Below are positions 26,231 through 35,632 of a stretch of DNA of 64,000 nucleotides, piece after piece. Position numbers and translations under genes: made by a program. This DNA comes from an uncultured Clostridia bacterium (GTDB lineage: Bacteria; Bacillota; Clostridia; Peptostreptococcales; Anaerovoracaceae). Within the stretch, counting starts at the first letter, position 1; each line of letters starts with the position of its first letter. The notes below the pieces were generated by a model. That model had not been told where the DNA came from, made no database searches, and saw only the letters and a program-made list of their open reading frames with translations. Location of the stretch: positions 1 through 64,000 of the forward strand of contig CALIBC010000181.1 of assembly GCA_938045615.1 (NCBI GenBank). Direction: 5' to 3'.

Positions 26231-27727
26231 CTACCTTTTCACAGACACCTTCGCTTCTTCGTCCACTCCTATTATCCTTGTACCGTTTCGATGTATATTC
26301 AAAAGTTCTCTCACAAGATCCTCGGAAAATTCTTCTCCCGGGCAGATTGCAGGTATACCCGGAGGATACGGAACCAATGCCCTTCCGCATATTTCCCCCG
26401 CCGCATCGCATAGCGACACTTTCTTTTTTTCTTTGGGAATATCGTGCTGCGCAAGTTCTCTGCTTCTTGAAATATCCCATTTCGCTGTGTCGCAGCATTC
26501 CTTTTGCAAATTCATGCTTCTTTCTCCTGCCCGTCCCCAAGAGCTTCTGCCCTTTTCAAATGTTACGGCTGCATCTGTGCGAGACGGAAGTTCCTTCAGC
26601 GTTTTGATCAGTTTTTCATAGTCCTTGCGCCGGTTTCCTATACCGGTCATGCACATAAGAATATCGCCTGTCACAAGTTCGGGGTAAATTCCGTTTTTGA
26701 TCAGCGCATTTTCAAGATCATATCCGTTATACCCCCTCCCACTCATGTCTATATTTATCTTTGTGCGGTCAAGCATATTATCGCATACCGTCTTAAGACC
26801 CTGCACTTTTTTGACCTCCGCATAAAAATAATCGAGATTGTCATTCCACTCCCCGAAAAGCCGGCTTCCGTGCCTTTCAAGGATATCCGCATTGATGTCC
26901 ATCCCCGCCATGAGCAGGTACGACGGGCTGGTACTCTCCACTTTCCCAAGGTTTTCTTCCAATCCCTCCATATTTATACTGTCTGTCATTACGTTCATGA
27001 GTGCGGACTGAGTGAAAGAGCACAGCGTCTTATGTGTGCTGCCTATAACGATATCCGCTCCCTGCGATTCGGCGGACAATTCTTTTTGCATGAATTCAAG
27101 GTGCGCCCCGTGCGCCTGATCCACTATCAGTTTCGCCCCATGCTCGTGACAAATCCCGGCAATTTCCCGGATGCCGCTGCAAATGCCGTAATAATTGGGG
27201 CTGGGCAGGATAACGCACTTTGCTTCCGGATGTTTCTCAAACAGGAGCCTTATCTCTTCGGGCGGTATTCCTCCGGTGATCCCGTACGTCTCGATCACCT
27301 CGGGATATGCATATACCGGGATCGCATCGGCAATCTCCACTCCGGAAAATACAGATCCGTGGCAATTTCGCGCCATGATGATTTTTTCCCCGGGTGCAAC
27401 CAAAGTCAATATTGACGCTATCAATCCGCAGCTCGAGCCGTTCACAAGCAAATACGACCTTTTGGCGCCGTACAATTTTGCATACCGCCGCATGGTTGCC
27501 TTTATTACACCCTCGGGATTGAAGAGATTGTCCGCTCCTCTTATCTCGGTTATATCGCAATCGGCGATGCGCTTAAAAAATGCGTCGTATCCAAACCTCC
27601 TGAATATCTCGCCGCCCTTATGCCCCGGCATGTGAAAAGACACCGTCTTTTTCTCCGCATGTTCCAGTAAAAAAGTCAGCACTGACTCCGTTTCTTTATT
27701 TGATTTTGCATCAGATGATTTTTTCAT
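26231..27727 (-). CDS. Orn/Lys/Arg decarboxylase family protein
   Basis: 498 residues. PLP-dependent fold I domain: FHMPGHKGG near the N terminus, LLVNGSSCGLIASI, VDQAHGAHLEF and the cofactor lysine in GSTHKTL (residue 233). The C-terminal domain carries ICGRALVPYPPGIPAICPGE. The length fits the short Gram-positive type that makes polyamine precursors or cadaverine. The substrate (arginine, lysine or ornithine) cannot be decided from sequence. No strong ribosome site is visible before ATG 27727. It stands between cls and the rnf operon and ends in an AT-rich hairpin. Confidence 0.92.
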   Translation of the reverse strand: MKKSSDAKSNKETESVLTFLLEHAEKKTVSFHMPGHKGGEIFRRFGYDAFFKRIADCDITEIRGADNLFNPEGVIKATMRRYAKLYGAKRSYLLVNGSSCGLIASILTLVAPGEKIIMARNCHGSVFSGVEIADAIPVYAYPEVIETYGITGGIPPEEIRLLFEKHPEAKCVILPSPNYYGICSGIREIAGICHEHGAKLIVDQAHGAHLEFMQKELSAESQGADIVIGSTHKTLCSFTQSALMNVMTDSINMEGLEENLGKVESTSPSYLLMAGMDINADILERHGSRLFGEWNDNLDYFYAEVKKVQGLKTVCDNMLDRTKINIDMSGRGYNGYDLENALIKNGIYPELVTGDILMCMTGIGNRRKDYEKLIKTLKELPSRTDAAVTFEKGRSSWGRAGERSMNLQKECCDTAKWDISRSRELAQHDIPKEKKKVSLCDAAGEICGRALVPYPPGIPAICPGEEFSEDLVRELLNIHRNGTRIIGVDEEAKVSVKR

Positions 27728-27785
27728 ACTCTTGCCGCTGATTTTCCCATACTTTTTTCTCTGATTTTCTCATACATCTTGCCGA

Positions 27786-29324
27786 TTACACTATAGGACT
27801 GAAAACGCGCAAAATCGCCGCCACCGTAGTGTCAAACCACTTATCCTCAAGAAGGCTTTCCGTTATTTCCCTGCTTGAGGCGACGCTGCGTTCATAGTCT
27901 TTTCTTATATCCGCAATACACGGCGTATCCACCAGCAGCGTTCCGCACTCAAAATGAAGAAAGAAGCTCCGATAGTCCATGTTGACCGTGCCGACCACCG
28001 CAATTTTGTCATCGCTGACAAAAGTCTTGGCATGCAAAAAACCGGGGGCGTATTCAAATATCTTCACTCCCGCTCTGATCAGATTTCCGTAATACGATCT
28101 GGTGAAAAAGAACACTATCCTCTTGTCCGGTATTCCGGGCGTCATTATCCTGATGTCCACACCACGTTTTGCCGCAAGCTTGAGTGCTGTTTCCATCTCG
28201 CTGTCTATTATGAGATACGGCGTATATATATATACGTAATCCTCTGCGCTGTTTATAATGTCCAGGTAGATGTTTTCGCTCAGATTTTCCTCATCCAAAG
28301 GTGTGTCCGAAAAAGGCTGCACTACTCCCTCGCCTTTAAATTCTCCTTTGCGCCATACATGCGGGCCGTAAGGTTCATATCTGACGTCCGTCTTTTTGAA
28401 TGCATTCCACATGGTCAGAAACATGACGGTAAAACTCCAGACAGCTTCTCCCTCTATGCGGACTCCGTTGTCCTTCCAGTGGCCAAAACGCGTTTTCACG
28501 TTGACGTATTCATCCCCTATATTGACACCGCCCGTATACCCTATATACCCGTCTATGATGCAGATTTTGCGATGATCCCTGTTATTGTACACAAGGGAAA
28601 GGAACGGTCTCATAGGATTAAAATTAACAACGGATATGCCGGCTTTCCTGAGTTTTTTGTGAAAAGAGCGGGGCAGATGGTTGATCGAGCCGATATCATC
28701 GTATATTATCCGGATTTCCACGCCGTTTTCAGACTTTTGCCGAAGAATCTCGAATATCTCGTCCCACAGCCGACTCTTTTTGATTATAAAATACTCCAGA
28801 AATATGAAATGCTCGGCATTCTTAAGATCTTCCAACAGCGCCTCAAAATACTTCTCACCCGCTTCAAAATACTTTGAACCCGTCCCGGTAAACGCGGGAT
28901 ATCTCCCCTCGGCGCTGATGTATTCCAGCGTTCCTCTGACCCGCTTGTGCCCACATATCTGCTCGATCTTCTCTTTCTGCTCAAGATATGCCCGGCTCAC
29001 ATTTTCGACCGGATCCATCTTTTTTTTCAGCCCGCGACTCGGTCGTTTGTTGCCGAACAGTATGTAAAGCACCCCGCCCATTATCGGCAGCGCGGAAATT
29101 AAAATAATCCAGCCTATCTTGTAAGCCGGATTGTAATCGCGCCAAACTATGTACACGGCGGCGACTATTGCAATACCCCTGAGCGTGTACCTCACGGCAT
29201 TTGTCAGTTCTCCCGCCTTGAATATCAGCAGGCAAAGGTACGCAAGCTGCAGTACAATCACCACGGATGTTATGGTAAAACGGTTAAATATTACATTGAA
29301 TACTTTTCCGAATGCGGACTTCAT
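27786..29324 (-). CDS. cls: Cardiolipin synthase
   Basis: 512 residues. Two N-terminal membrane helices (ITSVVIVLQLAYLCLLIF, IGWIILISALPIMGGVLYIL) and two phospholipase D motifs, HRKICIIDGYIGYTGGVN and HAKTFVSDDKIAVVGTVNMD. The enzyme joins two phosphatidylglycerol molecules to make cardiolipin at the membrane. Length and layout are those of ClsA-type enzymes. It follows serS by 57 bases on the same strand. Confidence 0.95.
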   Translation of the reverse strand: MKSAFGKVFNVIFNRFTITSVVIVLQLAYLCLLIFKAGELTNAVRYTLRGIAIVAAVYIVWRDYNPAYKIGWIILISALPIMGGVLYILFGNKRPSRGLKKKMDPVENVSRAYLEQKEKIEQICGHKRVRGTLEYISAEGRYPAFTGTGSKYFEAGEKYFEALLEDLKNAEHFIFLEYFIIKKSRLWDEIFEILRQKSENGVEIRIIYDDIGSINHLPRSFHKKLRKAGISVVNFNPMRPFLSLVYNNRDHRKICIIDGYIGYTGGVNIGDEYVNVKTRFGHWKDNGVRIEGEAVWSFTVMFLTMWNAFKKTDVRYEPYGPHVWRKGEFKGEGVVQPFSDTPLDEENLSENIYLDIINSAEDYVYIYTPYLIIDSEMETALKLAAKRGVDIRIMTPGIPDKRIVFFFTRSYYGNLIRAGVKIFEYAPGFLHAKTFVSDDKIAVVGTVNMDYRSFFLHFECGTLLVDTPCIADIRKDYERSVASSREITESLLEDKWFDTTVAAILRVFSPIV

Positions 29325-29381
29325 GATCCGTACATTCCTTTCTTTCTATTTGTCGGTTATCGCAATATCGGATCGTTTCCC

Positions 29382-30653
29382 TCACCTTATCACTTCCACA
29401 CCGTTCATGTATTTTCTCAATGCTTCCGGCACGATTACGCTGCCGTCCTCACGCTGAAAATTCTCCAAAATTGCAGCACTCGTGCGTCCAACGGCAAGAC
29501 CTGATCCATTAAGGGTATGCACAAATTCCGGCTTTCCCCCGTCTCTTCTGAATCTGATGTTGGCACGTCTTGCCTGGAAATCAAGGAAGTTCGAGCACGA
29601 TGAAATCTCCACATATCTGTTGTAGCTGGGCATCCAGACTTCTATGTCATAAGTCGTCGCAGCGGAGAATCCCAAATCGCCCGAGCTCAGTTTTACTACT
29701 CTGTAAGGCAGTCCCAGCTTTATCAAAACCTCCTCGGCGTCGCGTGTAAGTTTCTCAAGTTCATCCCACGAATCTTCAGGTTTGACGAATTTCACCAGTT
29801 CCACCTTGTTGAACTGGTGCTGCCTTATTATCCCTCTCGTATCACGCCCCGCAGACCCCGCTTCCGCACGAAAGCAAGGTGTATAGGCGGTATAGTTTAC
29901 GGGCAACTCATCCTGCGCCATGATCTCTCCTGCGCGCAGATTGGTCACCGGAACTTCGGCTGTGGGAATCAAGAAAAAATCTTTCTGCGGCAAATAAAAC
30001 ATATCGTCCTCGAATTTGGGAAGCTGTCCGGTTCCCGTCATGGCATCCCTGTTGACCATAAACGGAGGGAGTATTTCCGTGTAGTCCTGCTCAACCGTGT
30101 GAAGATCCAGCATGAACGACACAATCGCACGTTCAAGCCTTGCGCCAAGTCCCTTATAGACTGTAAATCTGGCGCCTGCGACTTTTGCCGCCCTTTTAAA
30201 ATCGAGGATATCAAGGTTCTCGCCCACATCCCAGTGAGCCTTTGGTTCAAAGTCAAATTCAGTGGGTTTGCCGAACTTCCGGATTTCCACATTGTCTGAA
30301 TCGTCGTTTCCGAAAGGAACACCCTCCGCAGGCGTATTTGGAACATTAAGAAGGGCATTTTCAAGATTTGTTTCTATCTGCGAAAGTTTTGCTGAAAGTT
30401 TCTTTATATCGGCGGAAAGCTCTTTCATTTCAGCCATTATCCCAGACGTATCCTTGCCCGCTTTTTTCAGCTTCGGTATCTCCCGCGAAACACTGTTCTG
30501 CCTGTGTTTCATGGCTTCCACTTCAGCAAGTAGATTTCGCCTTTCTTCGTCAAACTTGCGAATATTCTCTATTCCGAAGTCGCCTTTGCCTCTGTATTCA
30601 ATTTTCTTTTTTATCCCGTCAAAGTCTTCTCTGAGTCTCTTTATGTCAAGCAT
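29382..30653 (-). CDS. serS: Seryl-tRNA synthetase
   Basis: 423 residues from ATG 30653 (GAGAGG about 10 bases upstream); the codon two before it is TTG. The N-terminal long coiled-coil tRNA-binding arm spans about residues 25-100. Class II motifs follow: [20 protein letters not shown] (motif 2) and [16 protein letters not shown] (motif 3), with TAEVPVTN for ATP/serine binding. It charges tRNA-Ser and tRNA-Sec. Usual length, so the gene appears intact. A gap of 90 bases separates it from the glutamine synthetase gene. Confidence 0.97.
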   Translation of the reverse strand: MLDIKRLREDFDGIKKKIEYRGKGDFGIENIRKFDEERRNLLAEVEAMKHRQNSVSREIPKLKKAGKDTSGIMAEMKELSADIKKLSAKLSQIETNLENALLNVPNTPAEGVPFGNDDSDNVEIRKFGKPTEFDFEPKAHWDVGENLDILDFKRAAKVAGARFTVYKGLGARLERAIVSFMLDLHTVEQDYTEILPPFMVNRDAMTGTGQLPKFEDDMFYLPQKDFFLIPTAEVPVTNLRAGEIMAQDELPVNYTAYTPCFRAEAGSAGRDTRGIIRQHQFNKVELVKFVKPEDSWDELEKLTRDAEEVLIKLGLPYRVVKLSSGDLGFSAATTYDIEVWMPSYNRYVEISSCSNFLDFQARRANIRFRRDGGKPEFVHTLNGSGLAVGRTSAAILENFQREDGSVIVPEALRKYMNGVEVIR

Positions 30654-30743
30654 TTTCAATACCTCTCAAGCATTGCCTATACCCATCCCGTCGATGTCGA
30701 AATCACACAAAACCAAAGCTTTCAAAAGCCGAATCTCTCAAGG

Positions 30744-32663
30744 TCAAAGCAGATTTTTTTTGTATACATCGTACAGATCGGTAAGTACCGCCACTTTTTC
30801 CTTTATCAAAAGCTGAATATTCGACGCCCTGTCATAGTCCTCACCGTCCAGCGCCTCTTTGGCCTGCGTCAGAAGACACTTCTCCGTTATCGTGTCCTTG
30901 CCCAGTTCATGGCGGATTTTGTCTATCTCAAGCCAGTTTTTTATATCGTAGTCCGAGAAATCATCATCCCTGTGCTTTTTCCTGCACGATCTAATAAAGT
31001 CCATCGTATTTGGAATTAGGCGGTCGTGAAGCTCAAGCTTCCACTGTGACAGGATCTGCGCCTTGTAGGACTCCAATATCAGGTCGCACATAACATCGCC
31101 CGCTTTCATGGTTTCCACTTTTTCCGGGTATTTTGCAAACGCCGCCAAATTTTCCCAAACCGTTGCGGGCGCCCTGCCGAACAGCCTCGCACGTTCCTCT
31201 TCGGGATAATATACAAAAACGTCTTCCTCGCTTCTGTATTTCCTGTCTTTTTCAAGATAGAAATCGGTATCGCCGTATTCCTTGGACAGGGATTTTTCCA
31301 GCTCTATCGGTTTTTTTTCATTTCCGAGCGCCGCCTTGACGCCGTCCACCAACGCCATGTAGGCCGTCGCAAGCACCAAATAGGTGTTGCTTTTCGGATT
31401 GGGCGATCTGAGTTCAAATCTGGTCGCAAGAGGATTTGCCGTTTCTCTTATAAGTCCCACGAGCACAGTTCTGTTTCTCGACGGTTTGTTGACGCCTCTT
31501 CCAAGCGAGGTCACTATGCACACCGGAGCCTCGTACCCCGGTTTCAGTCTGTTGAGAGAATCGTTGCTTGCACTGATGAATGGATTCATAACTTCATAGT
31601 TCTTCAATATTCCCATCAAAGCCCCGAATCCTATCGGACTCATAAAATCTTTTTTGAGATCAGCGGGCGCAAACAGATTTACCGTCTTTCCGTTTTTCAG
31701 TTTTGCGGCAAGTCCTATGTGGGTATGTTCTCCGCTTCCTGCAACACCTTCAAACGGCTTTGCCATAAACGTGACATCAAGACCGAAGCGGGTAAAAATA
31801 TCTCTGACCACGTATTTTACCTGATTCTCATTGTCTGCCGCCTGGATGGCATCGGAATACTTCCAGTCGATCTCAAGCTGCTCCATAACATGATTGTACT
31901 TTCCGCCCGAACCCATCTTCGCCTTGACTCCGCCGACTTCCTTGTGCCCCATCTCAACTTCAAATCCGTACTTGTCGAGCAAGGTCAAGGTCTCCTCAAG
32001 GGCGGTTCTGACCTCTCCGTATGTCCGTTTCCAGTACTGCTCTTTGAGAGTCTGCGCAATAAAAAGCTGCTCTCTGTCACCTTTGTCGTCCGGCGTCCTT
32101 ACCCAAAACTCAAGCTCCGTGGCGCTCGTCACCACAATCTCTTCAATTTCATCGACATCGTCTATGCCGTCAATATACTCAAAAACGTACGGATGCTCGC
32201 GCATCGCCTTAAGCACTTCTTCTTTCATATATGTCAGGGCTTTTCTCAAAATCGAACGTGAACCGCATTCAAACGTCTCATTGTGCACCAAAAATGACGG
32301 TATGCGAAGCGTTCCGACCGGAAGCCCAAGCATTCTGTCTATATTTCTGTAATTGTAATCGACATACCACTTGACACCGGTGTCGGGTATAATATCCAGT
32401 TTGGCATTCCCAAGTTCCGCGATCTTTGGTAGCGCAACACTGGATCCGTCGGTCTGAACCCCCGATCGCATAAATTTCTCCATGTCTTTGATAAACACTT
32501 TGACCGGGATTTTTTCGTCTGTGTCATGGCCTCCCATATCTATCCCGACGAAAGACACAAACTGGACTTCCGGATGCTCTTTCAGAATCGCAATCACATC
32601 ATCCTTTCCGTGTTTGTCGGGAGGTATCGTAAACAGCATTTTATCAATATTGAATTCCAGCAT
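30744..32663 (-). CDS. Long-form glutamine synthetase
   Basis: 639 residues from ATG 32663 (GGGG 7 bases upstream); ATG 32675 is an alternative. The core has QTDGSSVALP, ELEFW, the ATP/Glu site GSGEHTHIGLAAK, NRLKPGYEAP, NRTVLVGLI and FELRSPNPKSNTYLV. A C-terminal extension of about 170 residues goes beyond the usual 440-residue type I enzyme and carries Lys/Arg/Asp-rich helices. It is shorter than type III and matches the long clostridial form. The product of glutamate and ammonia is glutamine; whether this form is catalytic or regulatory is uncertain. Confidence 0.9.
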   Translation of the reverse strand: MLEFNIDKMLFTIPPDKHGKDDVIAILKEHPEVQFVSFVGIDMGGHDTDEKIPVKVFIKDMEKFMRSGVQTDGSSVALPKIAELGNAKLDIIPDTGVKWYVDYNYRNIDRMLGLPVGTLRIPSFLVHNETFECGSRSILRKALTYMKEEVLKAMREHPYVFEYIDGIDDVDEIEEIVVTSATELEFWVRTPDDKGDREQLFIAQTLKEQYWKRTYGEVRTALEETLTLLDKYGFEVEMGHKEVGGVKAKMGSGGKYNHVMEQLEIDWKYSDAIQAADNENQVKYVVRDIFTRFGLDVTFMAKPFEGVAGSGEHTHIGLAAKLKNGKTVNLFAPADLKKDFMSPIGFGALMGILKNYEVMNPFISASNDSLNRLKPGYEAPVCIVTSLGRGVNKPSRNRTVLVGLIRETANPLATRFELRSPNPKSNTYLVLATAYMALVDGVKAALGNEKKPIELEKSLSKEYGDTDFYLEKDRKYRSEEDVFVYYPEEERARLFGRAPATVWENLAAFAKYPEKVETMKAGDVMCDLILESYKAQILSQWKLELHDRLIPNTMDFIRSCRKKHRDDDFSDYDIKNWLEIDKIRHELGKDTITEKCLLTQAKEALDGEDYDRASNIQLLIKEKVAVLTDLYDVYKKNLL

Positions 32664-32719
32664 AATAATCCCCATTCCTCGGACTTCTACGGCGATACAA
32701 GCGGTTTTCGCTCAAACTC

Positions 32720-35584
32720 TCAATCTGACAATTTGTCCAGATTACGGGAAAGCTCATCCATGTATCTGCCGTACGCACCCCAATCACCGTCTTTGATCGC
32801 CTTCTGAGCGTCCTTGTACGCATTTTGGGCTTTCTTGATATATTCTTTTTTCGAGTTTTCGGCTGAGCCCGTTTCGGCACCGTTCTTCTTTTTTCCGCCC
32901 TTTTCAGACTCAGACTCTTCCACTCCGCCGCTATCGCCGAAAAGCTGCTTCAAGGCTTCGCTCAACGTCGCCTCATATGCTATCTTGTCACCGTATACGG
33001 CTATTATCCTCTTGACTTCAGGGATCGCTGAATCCGCCGCCTCCAAGTACACCGGTTCTATGTACAGCAGCGAATCTTTGATCGGTACCACAAACAGATT
33101 GCCTCTGCTGTATTTTGAGCCGGAGCTGCTCCACAGCGAGAAGTCCTGCGATATCTTCGTGTTCTGATCTATCTGCGCCTCTATCTGCCTCGGTCCGTAC
33201 ACGGTTTTGCTCTTTGGGAATTGGTACAGAATCAGTTTTCCGTATTCCTGCCCGTCGTTTCTGGCAACCATCAGCGCCGTCATGTTCTGCTTGGATTTCG
33301 GCGTGAACGGTATAGAGCTGATAAACTCCGCCCGGCTCTCATTCGGAAGCTTAACTATATAATAGTTTGGAGTCATCTCGCGCTGTCCGGTTCCGTATAT
33401 CTCGTTGGCAATATCCCAAATATCCTCGTTCTGATAGAAAACTTTCACATTGTTCATGTGGTATCTTGAGTATATCCCCGCCTGTATCTTGAACAACGTG
33501 TTTGGATACCTTATATGGGATTGCAGCTCGCCCGGCATCTTGTCCACATCCTTAAACAGCGATGGATATATCTTGCGGTAAGTCTTCGCTATAGGATCTT
33601 TCCGATCCACCACATAGTATGTGACATCACCGTTGTAAGCATCCACGACCACTTTTATGGAATTCCTTATATAATTTGTGTCCCCCGCTGCCTTACTGTA
33701 CGGTTCGGAATAAGGATAATAAGAGCTGGTCGTATATGCATCGACTATCCAGTAGATCCTGCCGTTTGCGGTGACGGCATAAGGGTCGTCCTCGTAGCTT
33801 AGGTAAGGCATGATCTTCTTTATACGTTCCTCTACATTTCTGTATATTATGATTTTGGAATCGGATTTGATGTTTCCGGAGATCAGCATCTTGAAGCTGC
33901 CTTCTCTGATTGCAAACATCAGTCTGTTGAAAAAGTTCATCCTTATACCGGCTTTTCCGTCGTAGCGCGTGTATTTGTTGGCCGTTCCGTCGGGATAATC
34001 GAACTCATCCTCGCTGGTATTCACAAGCGAATAATCATTGGTCAGTTCTCCAAAATATATCCTCGGTTGCTTTATGTCTATTTCTCTCACGGATGACTCC
34101 GGCGGAATGTTTTTGATCAACACATCCGGCTGACCACTTGGAGTCACCGTATTGACCTTGGAAAGCGTCACACCGTATCCGTGCGTGTATTTCAAGTGCC
34201 GGTTAAGCCACGTGTCGCTGATCTTATTCTCGTCTATCTCTCTGGTCGCCAGATACGTCTGTGTGAGATTTCCGTTGATATTGTAGCGATCGACGTCGAC
34301 ATCGTTGAACTTATAGTACTGCCTTATGCTCTGGGTCTGATTGTAAAATGTCTTTACGGGACTGTAGTCATTGATTCTGACGTTGGAGATGGTATCTTTG
34401 TTTGCCGTTATATCCGCTCCCGTCAAATTCTCATCGGCGTCGAATTTCTTCACCGACACATCCTCAAGTTGATATGCGGATTGAGTGTATTCTATATTTC
34501 TGGCAAGGTATTTTTCTTCTTTGTTGATTTCATCCGATCCGACCCAAAACTGCACTAGCGTTGCAATTCCTATACCAAGCAGCCATATCGCAACCATCGC
34601 TACGGGAACTTTTATCAGATTCCTGAAGCTCTTTTTCCTTATGAACAGCACAGTTGATATCATGCCTATCACGGACAACAAAATCAGCGCCCTGTAAACC
34701 CATAGAGTTACGTTGACATCGGTAAATCCCGCGCCGTAAACGGCTCCGGTATGCTCATGAAGTAGATCGAACTGTTTCAGAAAAAAGTTTGCCCCCAACA
34801 TCAGAAAAAAAATCACACCCAACACGGTCAACTGATGTGAGGCTATATCCAGCAGATTCCTGTAATTTGAATTGTTGAAGCTTTTTTTCGGTTTTTCCTG
34901 CTTTCTGTTATTGACTACCCCTTCAAAGATCTTTCCTAGCACCGTTCCGCTTCCGAACGGATTGCGAAAATCACTGTTTTCCTCCTGCGTGTAGTCGGCG
35001 TACTCGTCATAATCGACAACATCCGGACTGTGCATGACAAGAAGCAGTATATAGTAGAGCACCGTAAGCAATACCATAAGCAGAATGATCACGAGCAGGA
35101 TCTCGTTCAGCTCCTGCAAAAACTCCAGCTTGAAAATGTAAAACGAAATGTCGAATCCGAACAGCGGATCTTTTTTCGCGAAAGAAGTGCCGTTTGTAAA
35201 CTCAAGAGTTTTGAACCACAGCTTGTTTGCCGCAAAAAACGCCATAATGACAGAAAAGCCCAGAGCCATCAACGTGGTCAACAGCCCCAACCTTTTCATG
35301 TTCGTTTCCTCATGCGAGGCGATCTTTGCAAAATAGTCTTTCCGCAATCGCCTCAAATAATATTCCAGCAGAATCATGACCACCGCGAAAATCGGTATTC
35401 CTATCTTGAACTGAGTGTACAGCCCCTTGAAAAATACGTCCACATATTTCATTTCCGCAAACCACATCCAGTCCGTTATGAAGTTGACCATCAGGAGCAA
35501 TATCCCCGCCGCAACTATCAGAACCGCCAGAAAAACGCCAAGACTTTTATGTGGTTTCTTGGGTGTATATTTTGCCGTTTTCAA
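32720..35584 (-). CDS. UPF0182 family membrane protein
   Basis: 954 residues. The start is TTG 35584, supported by AAAGGA 6-7 bases upstream; the next ATG would cut into the first helix. Seven membrane helices occupy the first 330 residues, followed by a large extracellular domain (SLVNTSEDEFDYPDGTANKY, FNRLMFAIREGSFKMLISG) and an acidic Lys/Glu-rich stretch before a C-terminal helix with AQNAYKDAQKAIKDGDWGAY. The length is usual for UPF0182 proteins, whose function is unknown. It lies between the glutamine synthetase and the zinc-ribbon gene, all on one strand. Confidence 0.93.
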   Translation of the reverse strand: MKTAKYTPKKPHKSLGVFLAVLIVAAGILLLMVNFITDWMWFAEMKYVDVFFKGLYTQFKIGIPIFAVVMILLEYYLRRLRKDYFAKIASHEETNMKRLGLLTTLMALGFSVIMAFFAANKLWFKTLEFTNGTSFAKKDPLFGFDISFYIFKLEFLQELNEILLVIILLMVLLTVLYYILLLVMHSPDVVDYDEYADYTQEENSDFRNPFGSGTVLGKIFEGVVNNRKQEKPKKSFNNSNYRNLLDIASHQLTVLGVIFFLMLGANFFLKQFDLLHEHTGAVYGAGFTDVNVTLWVYRALILLSVIGMISTVLFIRKKSFRNLIKVPVAMVAIWLLGIGIATLVQFWVGSDEINKEEKYLARNIEYTQSAYQLEDVSVKKFDADENLTGADITANKDTISNVRINDYSPVKTFYNQTQSIRQYYKFNDVDVDRYNINGNLTQTYLATREIDENKISDTWLNRHLKYTHGYGVTLSKVNTVTPSGQPDVLIKNIPPESSVREIDIKQPRIYFGELTNDYSLVNTSEDEFDYPDGTANKYTRYDGKAGIRMNFFNRLMFAIREGSFKMLISGNIKSDSKIIIYRNVEERIKKIMPYLSYEDDPYAVTANGRIYWIVDAYTTSSYYPYSEPYSKAAGDTNYIRNSIKVVVDAYNGDVTYYVVDRKDPIAKTYRKIYPSLFKDVDKMPGELQSHIRYPNTLFKIQAGIYSRYHMNNVKVFYQNEDIWDIANEIYGTGQREMTPNYYIVKLPNESRAEFISSIPFTPKSKQNMTALMVARNDGQEYGKLILYQFPKSKTVYGPRQIEAQIDQNTKISQDFSLWSSSGSKYSRGNLFVVPIKDSLLYIEPVYLEAADSAIPEVKRIIAVYGDKIAYEATLSEALKQLFGDSGGVEESESEKGGKKKNGAETGSAENSKKEYIKKAQNAYKDAQKAIKDGDWGAYGRYMDELSRNLDKLSD

Positions 35585-35632
35585 TGTATTTCCTTTCTCA
35601 CCTTGCAGCCCTCATGGCGCAAACCCCACCGA